A stretch of DNA of 17,261 nucleotides from Candidatus Omnitrophota bacterium (GTDB lineage Bacteria; Omnitrophota; Gorgyraeia; Gygaellales; Profunditerraquicolaceae), in NCBI GenBank assembly GCA_903907475.1, contig CAIVOB010000139.1, forward strand, positions 1-17,261. The letters are read 5' to 3'. Under the pieces are notes generated by a model. That model was given only the letters and a program-made list of their open reading frames with translations. It was not told the origin of the DNA and searched no databases. Made by a program: the position numbers and the translations under genes. Below, in pieces: positions 7,081 to 14,718 of this stretch. The stretch's first letter is position 1. Each line of letters begins with the position of its first letter.

Positions 7081-7824
7081 TTAAGCCATAACCATGCCGC
7101 CATCAATTGTCACGACTTGACCGGTTATATAACTTGACTCATCTGCTGCTAAAAACAAACAAAGATTCGCCACATCCTGTGGAGTGCCTAACTTCGCCAG
7201 CGGGATCGCTTCCAACATCTTCTGTTTAATATCTTCCGGAAGCTTCGCAGTCATCTCGGTCTGAATAAATCCCGGGGCTACCGCATTAGCGTTAATATTG
7301 CGGCTTGCCAACTCCTTGGCTACTGTTTTTGTAAGAGCGATTATTCCGGCTTTCGATGCGGCATAATTTGCCTGGCCCGGATTACCCATTAAACCGATAA
7401 TCGAAGCGATACTGATAATCCTACCGCTACGTTGTTTAACCATCGGCCGGGAAACAGCTTTTATGCAATTAAAAGTGCCTTTTAAATTCACATTAATCAC
7501 TGCGTCCCAATCCGCTGGAGACATTCTCATTATAAGATTGTCTTTGGTAATTCCAGCGTTGTTAACTAATATATCAACCTTTCCCATTTTGTCAAGAATT
7601 TTGTTTACTCCATCTTCGACCTTCTCATAGTTTGTAACATCCATCTCTAGAGCCAAAGCTTTTACTCCTAAATTCTCAATTTCTAAAGCGGTTTTCTGAG
7701 CAATCTCTAAGTTGACGTCTGCAACAACAATATTGGCACCGGCTTTTGCGAAAGTTAAAGCAATCGCTTGGCCAATCCCTCTTGCTCCCCCAGTAATCAA
7801 GGCGACCTTAGCTGTTAATTTCAT
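7081..7824 (-). CDS. fabG: 3-oxoacyl-ACP reductase
   Basis: This 247-residue short-chain dehydrogenase reduces beta-ketoacyl-ACP with NADPH in the elongation cycle. The cofactor motif [10 protein letters not shown] lies at 11-20, NNAG at 88-91, and the catalytic Ser141, Tyr154 and Lys158 are in [20 protein letters not shown]. The C-terminus has the usual [10 protein letters not shown]. The ATG has a GGGAGG ribosome site. Setting within fabD-fabG-acpP makes FabG secure among the many short-chain dehydrogenases. Confidence 0.97.
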   Translation of the reverse strand: MKLTAKVALITGGARGIGQAIALTFAKAGANIVVADVNLEIAQKTALEIENLGVKALALEMDVTNYEKVEDGVNKILDKMGKVDILVNNAGITKDNLIMRMSPADWDAVINVNLKGTFNCIKAVSRPMVKQRSGRIISIASIIGLMGNPGQANYAASKAGIIALTKTVAKELASRNINANAVAPGFIQTEMTAKLPEDIKQKMLEAIPLAKLGTPQDVANLCLFLAADESSYITGQVVTIDGGMVMA

Positions 7825-7878
7825 TACATCCTCCCTGTTTTAAGCTATATTAGAGTAGATAGTATATCACCCTACCTA

Positions 7879-8781
7879 CTAACTACCCGCAATATCCTCT
7901 TTTTTCTCAATATTGGTAACTCGAGCATTACTATCGATCCGACGCAACAATCCTTTAAGCACTTTTCCCGGGCCAAATTCGATAAAGCTGCTCACTCCTT
8001 TAGAGAGAATTAACCTTATCGAATCTTCCCAAAGCACGCTTGAAGCTACCTGCTTAATTAAATTTTGTTTAATTTCTGCCGGATCAAACGTAATCTGAGC
8101 GCTAACATTACTCACGACCGGAAACTTAGGCTTAAGAATATTTATTTTTTCTAACTCGCGGGCAAGTTTTAATGAAGCTTCCGCCATGAAAGAAGAATGG
8201 AATGCTCCACTTACTTCTAAAATAACTGCCAGTTTCGCACCTTGCGCCTTAGCTAATTCTTGCGCTTGAGAAATTGCCAAAGGCGTTCCAGAAATAACAA
8301 TCTGCCCGGGACAATTAATATTGGCAACCTCAGTCCCTAATTGCGCGCAAATTTCCCGCACTTTTACTAAATCTAACCCAATCACAGAAAGCATTTTTCC
8401 CGGATATTTAAGAGCGGCCTCCTCCATAAACTCGCCTCTTTGGCGCACTAAACTAATCGCGTCTTCAAATTTTAGCGCCCCGGCAGCAACATAAGCAGAA
8501 TATTCTCCTAAACTTAATCCTGCCATATATCCATCTATCTGAGGATGTTTACTTTTATAGGCTTGCCAACTAGCAATCGTCGTGGCAACAATTGCCGGCT
8601 GACAATTATTAGTTTTCGTTAATACATCTAACGGGCCCCGAAAACAAAGCTCGCTCAAAGAAAACCCTAAAATTTTATTCGCTTGATCAAAAATTTCCTG
8701 GGCTTCGGGAAAAGCAGCACTTAAATCTTGGCCCATGCCAACATACTGGCTGCCCTGTCCGGCAAAAAGGTAGCCTACCAT
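7879..8781 (-). CDS. fabD: Malonyl-CoA:ACP transacylase
   Basis: This 300-residue enzyme moves malonyl from CoA to ACP. It opens with YLFAGQGSQYVGMG (4-17). The nucleophile Ser90 sits in AGLSLGEYSA, and His195 is in VSGAFHSSFM. Length is typical of FabD (about 300-310). The ATG overlaps the fabH stop by 7 bases, so it is probably coupled. A 54-base gap with short degenerate TAG-rich repeats separates it from fabG. Confidence 0.96.
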   Translation of the reverse strand: MVGYLFAGQGSQYVGMGQDLSAAFPEAQEIFDQANKILGFSLSELCFRGPLDVLTKTNNCQPAIVATTIASWQAYKSKHPQIDGYMAGLSLGEYSAYVAAGALKFEDAISLVRQRGEFMEEAALKYPGKMLSVIGLDLVKVREICAQLGTEVANINCPGQIVISGTPLAISQAQELAKAQGAKLAVILEVSGAFHSSFMAEASLKLARELEKINILKPKFPVVSNVSAQITFDPAEIKQNLIKQVASSVLWEDSIRLILSKGVSSFIEFGPGKVLKGLLRRIDSNARVTNIEKKEDIAGS

Positions 8782-9752
8782 TTAATAATACAGGCGCCCC
8801 AAACTAAACCCGCCCCAAAAGCATCTAAAAGAATCACATCTCCGCGCTTAACCTTTCCTTCTCGCACCGCCTCACAAAGCGCGGTAACAGTAGAAGCGCT
8901 AGACATATTACCACATCTTTCAATATTTAAATAAACCCGCTCTTCCGGAATACCTAATTTCTTCGCCACCGCCATTATAATGCGCGCGTTAGCCTGATGC
9001 GGAATAATTAAATCAATATCCGCAAAAGTCATCTTGGCCTGCGCTAAAACAACTTCCGCGGCTTTAGTCATTGTGTTAACCGCGATTTTAAATAATTCAT
9101 TACCCTGCATTTTAAGAAAATGCTGGCGATTTTTTACGGTTTCCGCGCTTGCCGGCAGCCGTGAACCACCGGCAGGTAAATTTAAAATTCCCACTTTTGA
9201 ACCATCGCAGCCCAAATAAGTAGAAATAATTCCCCCTTCTTTTACTTCCGTCAAAACTACCGCCCCCGCGCCATCTCCAAATAAAACACAAGTATTACGA
9301 TCCTGCCAATCTGTCACGGAAGTCAAAACCTCAACCCCGACCACTAAAGCATTTTTATAAGTACCACAAGCTAAAAACTGCTGCGCGACGGAAATTCCAT
9401 ACACAAACCCGGCGCAAGCTGCCGAGAGATCAAAACAAGCGGCTTTTTTAGCTCCTAATTTATCTTGTAAAATTGCGGCCACGGAAGGAAAAGGCATGTC
9501 ACCGGTAATTGTGGCGACCACGATTAAATCTAAATCTTCAGGATTAATTTTCGCGTCTTTTAGAGCCTGGATGCTAGCCGGTAATGCTAAATCGGAAGCT
9601 GCCTGGCCTTTGGCAGCGACATGTCGCTCTTTAATTCCGGTCCGCGTCGTAATCCACTCATCCGAAGTATCGACAATTTTCTCTAAATCAGCGTTCGTAA
9701 GTATTTTTTCCGGAAGGTATTCGCCTACCCCGATAATCCCGACCTTTTTCAA
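8775..9752 (-). CDS. fabH: Beta-ketoacyl-ACP synthase III
   Basis: This 325-residue initiating condensing enzyme joins acetyl-CoA (or another short acyl-CoA) to malonyl-ACP. The triad is visible: Cys113 in DLSAACAGFVYG, His252 in IPHQANARI, and Asn282 in GNMSSAST. The start codon is TTG (9752-9750). It is the only plausible one, because the same frame upstream is closed by the plsX stop four codons earlier. An AAGGGAAA ribosome site precedes it, and translation from this TTG gives the standard opening KKVGIIGVGEYLPEK. Gap to plsX is 9 bases and it overlaps fabD. Confidence 0.96.
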   Translation of the reverse strand: MKKVGIIGVGEYLPEKILTNADLEKIVDTSDEWITTRTGIKERHVAAKGQAASDLALPASIQALKDAKINPEDLDLIVVATITGDMPFPSVAAILQDKLGAKKAACFDLSAACAGFVYGISVAQQFLACGTYKNALVVGVEVLTSVTDWQDRNTCVLFGDGAGAVVLTEVKEGGIISTYLGCDGSKVGILNLPAGGSRLPASAETVKNRQHFLKMQGNELFKIAVNTMTKAAEVVLAQAKMTFADIDLIIPHQANARIIMAVAKKLGIPEERVYLNIERCGNMSSASTVTALCEAVREGKVKRGDVILLDAFGAGLVWGACIIKW

Positions 9753-9761
9753 TAATTTCCC

Positions 9762-10745
9762 TTATTTTATCGCTTCTAAAATTTTAGTATTAACTTGCCG
9801 TTCAACCTCTTCCTTAGCCACACGAATAGCATTCTTAATTGCCTTCTTGTTAGAACGCCCATGACCAATAATTACTACCCCATTAACACCCAGCAAAAGC
9901 GCTCCGCCATATTCCGCGTAATCAATTTCTTTTTTAAAACGCTTGAGGCTGGGCATCATAAAAATTAAACCGATTTTACCCCAGATATTACTCAGGAGAT
10001 GACGTTTTAAAAATGTCTGCATTGCTTCCGCGGCGCTTTCAGAAACTTTTAAAGCCACATTGCCCACGAAGCCGTCACAAACAATAATATCGCATTTTCC
10101 GCTAAAAAGATCCTTGCCTTCAACATTACCGATAAAATTCAACCGGCTCTTTTCTAATAACTCATAGGTCTCGCGTAAAAAATCCGTACCCTTTTTTTCT
10201 TCTTCTCCGATATTTAAAAGTCCCACGCTAGGATTAACTTTATTTAAAATATTTTTGCAATACGCGTCCGCCATAATCCCATATTGTAATAATTGCGTCG
10301 GTTTAGGATCAATATTTGCTCCGGCATCAATTACCAAAGACACCCCTTTTAAAGTCGGAGTAACAATCCCAATCCCCGGGCGTTCAATCCCGGGTAAAAG
10401 CCTTAATTCTAAAGTCGCCGCGCAAACCACTGCTCCGGTATTCCCGGCGCTAAAAAAAGCATCCGCTTTGCCTTCTTTTACCAGATTCAAACCGAGAACA
10501 ATCGAAGAGTTTCTTTTGCGCCTCACGCTCGTAGCCGCAGATTCACACATTTCAATTGCTTCAGAAGCGTGCTGCACCGAAATTTTATTACCGTTATATT
10601 TAGCCTGCTTTAAAAGAGCTTCAATTTTCGGCTGATCTCCCACTAAGATCACCTCAACATCATACTCTTTGACTGCTTCTAAACTACCATCAATCACTAC
10701 GCCAGGAGCATAATCCCCGCCCATAGCATCAACGACGATTTTCAT
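9762..10745 (-). CDS. plsX: Phosphate acyltransferase PlsX
   Basis: This 327-residue enzyme makes acyl-phosphate from acyl-ACP, the acyl donor for PlsY in phospholipid synthesis. The family opening VVDAMGGDYAPGVVIDG (4-20), the ASEAIEMCESAATSVRRKRNSS region (about 60-81), SAGNTGAVVCA (about 99-109) and the ending GVVIIGHGRSNKKAIKNAI are all present. Length is typical (about 330). It lies 18 bases after rpmF and 9 before fabH, the normal rpmF-plsX-fabH order. Confidence 0.97.
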   Translation of the reverse strand: MKIVVDAMGGDYAPGVVIDGSLEAVKEYDVEVILVGDQPKIEALLKQAKYNGNKISVQHASEAIEMCESAATSVRRKRNSSIVLGLNLVKEGKADAFFSAGNTGAVVCAATLELRLLPGIERPGIGIVTPTLKGVSLVIDAGANIDPKPTQLLQYGIMADAYCKNILNKVNPSVGLLNIGEEEKKGTDFLRETYELLEKSRLNFIGNVEGKDLFSGKCDIIVCDGFVGNVALKVSESAAEAMQTFLKRHLLSNIWGKIGLIFMMPSLKRFKKEIDYAEYGGALLLGVNGVVIIGHGRSNKKAIKNAIRVAKEEVERQVNTKILEAIK

Positions 10746-10763
10746 TGAACCATCCTTTATAGT

Positions 10764-10967
10764 TTAGCGAGATTTCTTTTTCTTCTCTTTAATTTTTATT
10801 TCGACTACTTGGCGGCCATCATAATATCCACAGACCAAACAAACATGATGGGGCAATTTCAATTGCTTGCATTGCGGACAAGTATTAAGGCTCGTCTTTT
10901 TAAGCTTCCAATGTGTCCGGCGTTTTCTGCCGCGTTGCGCTGAATGTTTCCTCTTAGGTAGAGCCAC
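10764..10967 (-). CDS. rpmF: Large ribosomal subunit protein bL32
   Basis: This 67-residue basic protein opens with ALPKRKHSAQRGRKRR. It has two zinc-binding CxxC pairs, Cys30/Cys33 and Cys43/Cys46, so it is the zinc-containing form. The start codon is GTG (10967-10965), with AAGGAGG 8 bases upstream. The gene overlaps the end of yceD by 14 bases, and its ribosome site lies inside the yceD zinc-ribbon codons. The lysine-rich tail EIKIKEKKKKSR is a little longer than in many bL32 proteins. Confidence 0.96.
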   Translation of the reverse strand: MALPKRKHSAQRGRKRRTHWKLKKTSLNTCPQCKQLKLPHHVCLVCGYYDGRQVVEIKIKEKKKKSR

Positions 10968-11367
10968 AGTTACATCCTCCTTGGTTTAAGTTATTACCAC
11001 ATTCCTTACAAAGCCCTTGGCATTTTAAATCACACAACGGCTTTATCGGATAATCCAACATCACTTCTTCTCTTAAATCTGAAGTTAAATCAATAAAACT
11101 CTCGCCTTGATTTACGGAAAAATTAAATTGCACATCTTTATTTAACTTCCGCTCAAAACTCTCTAAACAACGCGCGCAAGTAAATTGCAACAAAGCCTGA
11201 AGATTTAATTTTACGCTCAAAGCGTTAGTAAAACGATTTACTTGCCCCTTAACCTTAAGCGCTGAACCAAGTTTAATTAAATCTGTTTCTAAATCAAGTT
11301 CTAAGGGGCTAACCTCTTCTTCTAAAAACAACCCCTCCGGAGGAACCTGATTAATAAGTATCTTCAT
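10954..11367 (-). CDS. yceD: DUF177/YceD family protein (23S rRNA accumulation)
   Basis: This 137-residue DUF177 protein belongs to the YceD family, linked by established knowledge to accumulation of 23S rRNA and 50S assembly. Cys64 and Cys67 (FTCARC) sit mid-protein, and a Cys-rich C-terminus holds Cys112, 116, 120, 123, 132 and 134. The last part, LCKECGNNLNQGGCNCGST, forms a zinc ribbon common in non-proteobacterial members. It sits directly before rpmF as in most bacteria and overlaps it by 14 bases. It starts 15 bases after the coaD stop with a weak ribosome site. The gene name follows the family and biochemical role is inferred. Confidence 0.88.
   Translation of the reverse strand: MKILINQVPPEGLFLEEEVSPLELDLETDLIKLGSALKVKGQVNRFTNALSVKLNLQALLQFTCARCLESFERKLNKDVQFNFSVNQGESFIDLTSDLREEVMLDYPIKPLCDLKCQGLCKECGNNLNQGGCNCGST
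10976..10982 (-). promoter_or_regulatory. rpmF ribosome site inside the yceD zinc-ribbon codons
   Basis: The minus strand reads AAGGAGG and then 8 bases to the GTG start of rpmF. The same bases encode Gln-Gly-Gly just before the CNC of YceD. An ATG directly after the site is in the yceD-reading region and is followed in frame by TAA, so it cannot start rpmF. Confidence 0.85.
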
Positions 11368-11382
11368 TAATATGTTAAAAGC

Positions 11383-11871
11383 CTACTTCCTGGGGCGTAA
11401 TTTCTTCCGTAAAGCCGCTCCGACAAAATCCGGAACAAAATCTGAAAGATCCGCGCCCAAGCTGCCTGCTTCTTTAATTAATTTCGCCGAAAGGTAGCTA
11501 TAAGATTCATGCGGCATTAAAAAGATCGTTTCCACATCACCGGCTAATTTACGATTAGTTAATGCCATTTGAAATTCATATTCAAAATCCGAAAGCATGC
11601 GCAATCCGCGCACCAAAACGCGCGCTTTCATTTTATGCGCAAAATCCACCACTAATCCGTCAAAATGCGTCACTCTCACTCCGTCCATATCCGCAGTGGC
11701 CTTTTTAAGCATCGCCACTCTTTCCGGCACGCTAAAAATCGGTTTTTTATGCGGATTCGGAGCAACGGCGACAATCACATCCTGAAAAATGGCATGCGCC
11801 CGACAAATTAAATCAATATGACCGTTAGTTACCGGGTCAAATGTTCCAGGATACAAAGCAATTTGGCACAT
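11383..11871 (-). CDS. coaD: Phosphopantetheine adenylyltransferase
   Basis: This 162-residue nucleotidyltransferase makes dephospho-CoA from 4'-phosphopantetheine and ATP, the penultimate step of CoA synthesis. The TxGH nucleotide motif is at 15-18 in YPGTFDPVTNGHIDLI. RGLRMLSDFEYEFQMALTNRKL and SYLSAKLIKEAGSLGADLSDFVP complete the active site. Length is typical. It begins 2 bases after the rsmD stop, the very common rsmD-coaD pair. Its product ultimately supplies the prosthetic arm of AcpP, encoded further along. Confidence 0.97.
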   Translation of the reverse strand: MCQIALYPGTFDPVTNGHIDLICRAHAIFQDVIVAVAPNPHKKPIFSVPERVAMLKKATADMDGVRVTHFDGLVVDFAHKMKARVLVRGLRMLSDFEYEFQMALTNRKLAGDVETIFLMPHESYSYLSAKLIKEAGSLGADLSDFVPDFVGAALRKKLRPRK

Positions 11872-11873
11872 CT

Positions 11874-12416
11874 TTACTCTTTCTTCCTAAAAATTGAAAG
11901 CCAGGTATCACCGTACTTGGCTTCTTTAATTAAAGCAAATTTTTTACTATCCTTAGGCAATAATTCCACCTTAGAATGCTGCACCACGATTAAACCATTG
12001 GGCGCTAATATATCATAACCCTCTAGGGTTTGCAAGATTTTTTTTGCCATATCCCTGCGATATGGCGGATCAAAGAATATAATATCAAAACTGCCTTTAC
12101 TTGCGGCTATCACCTTAACCGCATTCTCCGCATCAAGGTAATAAAGAATGCAAGCCGTTGCCTTAAGCAGCTCAATATTCTTCTTAATTACATCCATGGA
12201 GTTGGGATTACTTTCCACTAAAGTCAACTCTTTTACTCCCCGGGAAAGCGCCTCAAACCCTACTGCCCCGGATCCGGCATAAATCTCTAAAAAAGTTAAC
12301 CCTTCAATATCCCCAAGAATATCAAAAATCGCCTTACGCACCTTGTCCTGAGTCGGACGAATACCCCGGGGCATATGTAATTTACGATTACGGTATTTTC
12401 CTGTCGTGATCCGCAT
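11874..12416 (-). CDS. rsmD: 16S rRNA (guanine(966)-N2)-methyltransferase
   Basis: This 180-residue SAM-dependent methyltransferase belongs to the RsmD family. It opens MRITTGKYRNRKLHMP, continues with RPTQDKVRKAIFDIL (20-34), has the SAM loop EIYAGSGAVGFEALSRG (44-60), and shows the catalytic DPPY at 116-119. E-I-Y replaces the more usual D-L-F before AGSG, a mild variation. The start has no Shine-Dalgarno sequence. Its leader is made of three heptamer repeats, so initiation may depend on coupling to recG. It is followed by coaD after 2 bases. Confidence 0.94.
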   Translation of the reverse strand: MRITTGKYRNRKLHMPRGIRPTQDKVRKAIFDILGDIEGLTFLEIYAGSGAVGFEALSRGVKELTLVESNPNSMDVIKKNIELLKATACILYYLDAENAVKVIAASKGSFDIIFFDPPYRRDMAKKILQTLEGYDILAPNGLIVVQHSKVELLPKDSKKFALIKEAKYGDTWLSIFRKKE

Positions 12417-12437
12417 GTCAGTTGTCAGTTGTCAGTC
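12417..12437 (-). repeat. Three tandem heptamers abutting the rsmD start
   Basis: On the plus strand GTCAGTT is repeated twice exactly and a third time as GTCAGTC, directly against the rsmD ATG. The rest of the 48-base gap to recG is a degenerate series of TTAGTTN units on the minus strand that can pair with the heptamers (AGTTGT with ACAACT). Confidence 0.8.
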
Positions 12438-12464
12438 TAACTAAAAACTAAACTAACAACTAAG

Positions 12465-14546
12465 CTATCCTACTAATACTAACTTCTCATACTCTGGAAA
12501 ACTGCGCAGCAGCTTCTTTTTTAACAATTGGTGCGTCCGATCCGCCAAATTCGGATCCGCCGTTAATATTTTTAGCGCTTCTTCACGGGCACTCTTAAGC
12601 AAATGCATTTGCGCTAAAGGATTTGCGATTCTTAACTCTGCTAATCCATGTTGACGCCGGCCAAAAAACTCTCCCGGCCCGCGAATCTTCAAATCTTCTT
12701 CAGCAATTTTAAAGCCATCGGCAGTTAACACCATTGCCTCTAATCTGGCTTGAGACTCTTCAGTCGGAGCATCTGAGATTAATAAACAATACGACTGTAA
12801 CGACCCTCTACCGATTCTACCCCGTAACTGATGTAATTGACTTAAACCAAAACGCTCCGCTGATTCAATAATCATACAGGTGGCGTTAGCAATGTCAATA
12901 CCAACTTCTAGAATCGTAGTTGAAATCAAAAGATCGAGTATGCCATTTCTAAACTTTTTCATCACGGCATCTTGCGCAGATTGTTTAAGTCTTCCATGGA
13001 TCAAACCTAAACGATAATCCTTAAACTCCCCCTTCTGCAGCTCTAAAAACATCTTCTTGGCTCCAGCAATATCTAATGCATAAGACTCCTCAATCACGGG
13101 ATAAATAATATATCCCTGACGTTGATTTTTAAGCTCATGCTTTAATATAGCAAAACCTTGGTCTTTTTGCTGAGATGTAAAATGCAACGTTTTTACCGGC
13201 AGGCGGCCGGGAGGAAGCTCATCAATCACGGAAATATCCAAATCTCCATAAAGAGTGATCGCAAGTGTGCGCGGGATGGGAGTTGCGGTCATAATTAAAA
13301 TATCAGGGTTATTACCCTTCTTGGGTAAAAGCGCCCTTTGCCCCACTCCAAATTTATGCTGTTCATCAATCACCACCAAACCTAAATTCGCGAAAACTAC
13401 ATCCTCCTGTAAAAGCGCGTGCGTTCCAATTATTAAATCGATTTTTCCGCCAGCCATCTCCTGATGCATCTTTTCCTTATTCTTATCCTGGCCGAGTAAC
13501 AACTCCACGCGCAATTTACTTCCCCTAAAATTTAATGCTGATAATTGCGTCACAATTTTCTCATAATGTTGACGCGCTAAAATTTCCGTAGGAGCCATAA
13601 TGACCGCTTGATAACCCCCCTCTAAAGCTAATAAACAAGCCGCCAGCGCCACCACGGTTTTCCCGGAACCAACATCCCCCTGAATTAAGCGCTGCATCGC
13701 TTGAGGCGAGGCCATATTTTCTTTAATCTCGGCAATGACTTTTTCTTGAGCGTGTGTTAAAACAAAAGGCAACTGCGCAATAAATGCCCGACTTAAACCT
13801 CCGCTAACATTATGCGCAATCCCCTGCTTTTCTTTACGCCTTAATTTTCTTAAAACCAAAGGCAATTGAAAAATAAAAAATTCTTCAAAACTTAAACGTG
13901 CATAAGCTTGTTGCTGTAAATCTAAGCTATGAGGAAAATGAATATTAAGCAAACTTTCGGCAAGATTTAAAAAATTATGACGCGCGCGCAAATCAAAAGT
14001 AAGGCAATCACCAAGCTTAGGAATAAATTCATCCAAAGCGCTTTTCACTGCCTGGCGCAGACCCCTTTGCGAAAATCCTTTCGGTAGCCGGTAGACAGGA
14101 ACAATTCTGCTAATATTTAAAGAGCCCTCCTCTTCTCCGTCTAAAAACTCAAACTCCGGATTATTCATCTGCAACCGGCCATTATAAATCTCCACCTTGC
14201 CATAAAGAATTAAAGAAACGCCGGACTTAAGATATTCTTTTAAATACGGTTGATTAAACCAAACGCAATTTAATTTACCCGTACCATCATAAAATAAAGC
14301 TTCGGTGATACTAAACCTTTTCCTTCTCCAGGAGTTCCGCTGGCCGCCGGTAAGAAGCTGCGCCTTAATGGTATAAATTTGGCCGGATTTTAATTCAGAT
14401 ATTTTGGCAAAATTAGTGCGATCTTCATAACGCCGGGGAAAATAATACAATAAATCCTCGATTGTCAAAACACCGCAGGACGCAAAACTTTTTGCGCGCG
14501 CCGGGCCGATGCCTTTAAGATATTGGATAGAAGTATTCTCTGCCAT
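12465..14546 (-). CDS. recG: ATP-dependent DNA helicase RecG
   Basis: This 693-residue protein equals E. coli RecG in length. RecG regresses stalled replication forks and branch-migrates recombination intermediates. An N-terminal helix-hairpin-helix-like KGIGPARAKSF (11-21) precedes the OB-fold wedge domain (about 55-150). Walker A GDVGSGKT is at 290-297, DEQH at 394-397 (DEQHKFG instead of the usual DEQHRFG), and TATPIPRTLA follows at 420-429. The second helicase domain includes STTILEVGIDIANA and QLRGRIGRG. The ATG at 14546 has no ribosome site and lies 6 bases after a TATAAT, suggesting a leaderless message. Confidence 0.98.
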   Translation of the reverse strand: MAENTSIQYLKGIGPARAKSFASCGVLTIEDLLYYFPRRYEDRTNFAKISELKSGQIYTIKAQLLTGGQRNSWRRKRFSITEALFYDGTGKLNCVWFNQPYLKEYLKSGVSLILYGKVEIYNGRLQMNNPEFEFLDGEEEGSLNISRIVPVYRLPKGFSQRGLRQAVKSALDEFIPKLGDCLTFDLRARHNFLNLAESLLNIHFPHSLDLQQQAYARLSFEEFFIFQLPLVLRKLRRKEKQGIAHNVSGGLSRAFIAQLPFVLTHAQEKVIAEIKENMASPQAMQRLIQGDVGSGKTVVALAACLLALEGGYQAVIMAPTEILARQHYEKIVTQLSALNFRGSKLRVELLLGQDKNKEKMHQEMAGGKIDLIIGTHALLQEDVVFANLGLVVIDEQHKFGVGQRALLPKKGNNPDILIMTATPIPRTLAITLYGDLDISVIDELPPGRLPVKTLHFTSQQKDQGFAILKHELKNQRQGYIIYPVIEESYALDIAGAKKMFLELQKGEFKDYRLGLIHGRLKQSAQDAVMKKFRNGILDLLISTTILEVGIDIANATCMIIESAERFGLSQLHQLRGRIGRGSLQSYCLLISDAPTEESQARLEAMVLTADGFKIAEEDLKIRGPGEFFGRRQHGLAELRIANPLAQMHLLKSAREEALKILTADPNLADRTHQLLKKKLLRSFPEYEKLVLVG

Positions 14547-14552
14547 ATGGAT

Positions 14553-14558
14553 ATTATA
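14553..14558 (-). promoter_or_regulatory. Possible -10 box for recG (leaderless)
   Basis: A perfect TATAAT on the minus strand ends 6 bases before the recG ATG, so transcription would begin at or next to the start codon. There is no Shine-Dalgarno sequence, which fits leaderless translation. No convincing -35 box exists at 16-18 bases, where the sequence is a run of C, so this stays tentative. AT-rich sequence makes chance TATAAT matches common. Confidence 0.35.
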
Positions 14559-14582
14559 CTATAAAATATTTTTTAGGGGGAC

Positions 14583-14611
14583 TTGAAATTTAGTAATTTA
14601 TATGGCATACT
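14583..14611 (+). promoter_or_regulatory. Possible sigma-70-type promoter for the plus-strand RNA
   Basis: TTGAAA (14583-14588, 5 of 6 to TTGACA) lies 17 bases from CATACT (14606-14611, 4 of 6 to TATAAT). Transcription would begin near 14618, just at the first stem of the proposed RNA. It is back to back with the recG promoter region. Confidence 0.4.
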
Positions 14612-14616
14612 TACAA

Positions 14617-14718
14617 TGTTGGAAAGAGATAACACACAACAAGGAGGCTAGGAACGATAGCGAAAGCTATTAGGCCTATCACCTACAAGAAAACCCCGGG
14701 AACTTACGGGGCTTTTTT
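14617..14718 (+). ncRNA. Candidate plus-strand small RNA of about 100 nt, no known family recognised
   Basis: This stretch reads as a small RNA gene with three helices in order. TGTTG (14617-14621) pairs with CAACA (14637-14641). GATAGC-GAAA-GCTATT (14656-14671) is a 6-bp hairpin with a GNRA tetraloop, extended by TAGG (14649-14652) with CCTA (14675-14678). A GC-rich intrinsic terminator ends it at 14694-14718. A GAAA loop on this strand (TTTC on the other) and the terminator T-run both point to plus-strand transcription. A full AAGGAGG (14641-14647) lies unpaired or weakly paired between helices. No ATG, GTG or TTG follows at ribosome spacing, so it is probably not a leader peptide. I do not recognise it as 6S, SRP, tmRNA or a riboswitch class. 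Confidence 0.5.
14694..14718 (+). terminator. Intrinsic terminator
   Basis: CCCCG (14694-14698) pairs with CGGGG (14707-14711) around an 8-base loop, followed by C and six T (14713-14718). A preceding run of A makes it partly bidirectional: on the minus strand the stem is followed by TTTTCTTG, so it may also end dusB transcripts. Confidence 0.8.

Noticed and set aside
7825..7878. Promoter-like TATACT and TAATAT on the minus strand before fabG
   Set aside because: No matching -35 box at proper spacing, and the AT-rich gap makes such hexamers likely by chance.
9496..9864. 122-codon plus-strand open frame across the fabH/plsX junction
   Set aside because: It is a shadow frame antisense to two well-supported genes, with no ribosome site of note or family motif.
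10255..10635. 126-codon plus-strand open frame inside plsX
   Set aside because: It lies wholly within a secure gene, shows no recognisable domain, and is a shadow of the opposite frame.
14617..14718. 6S RNA, SRP RNA or a known riboswitch for the plus-strand RNA
   Set aside because: Length and conserved cores do not match: there is no large central bubble as in 6S, no SRP apical loop, and no riboswitch core I recognise. No gene lies immediately downstream on the same strand.
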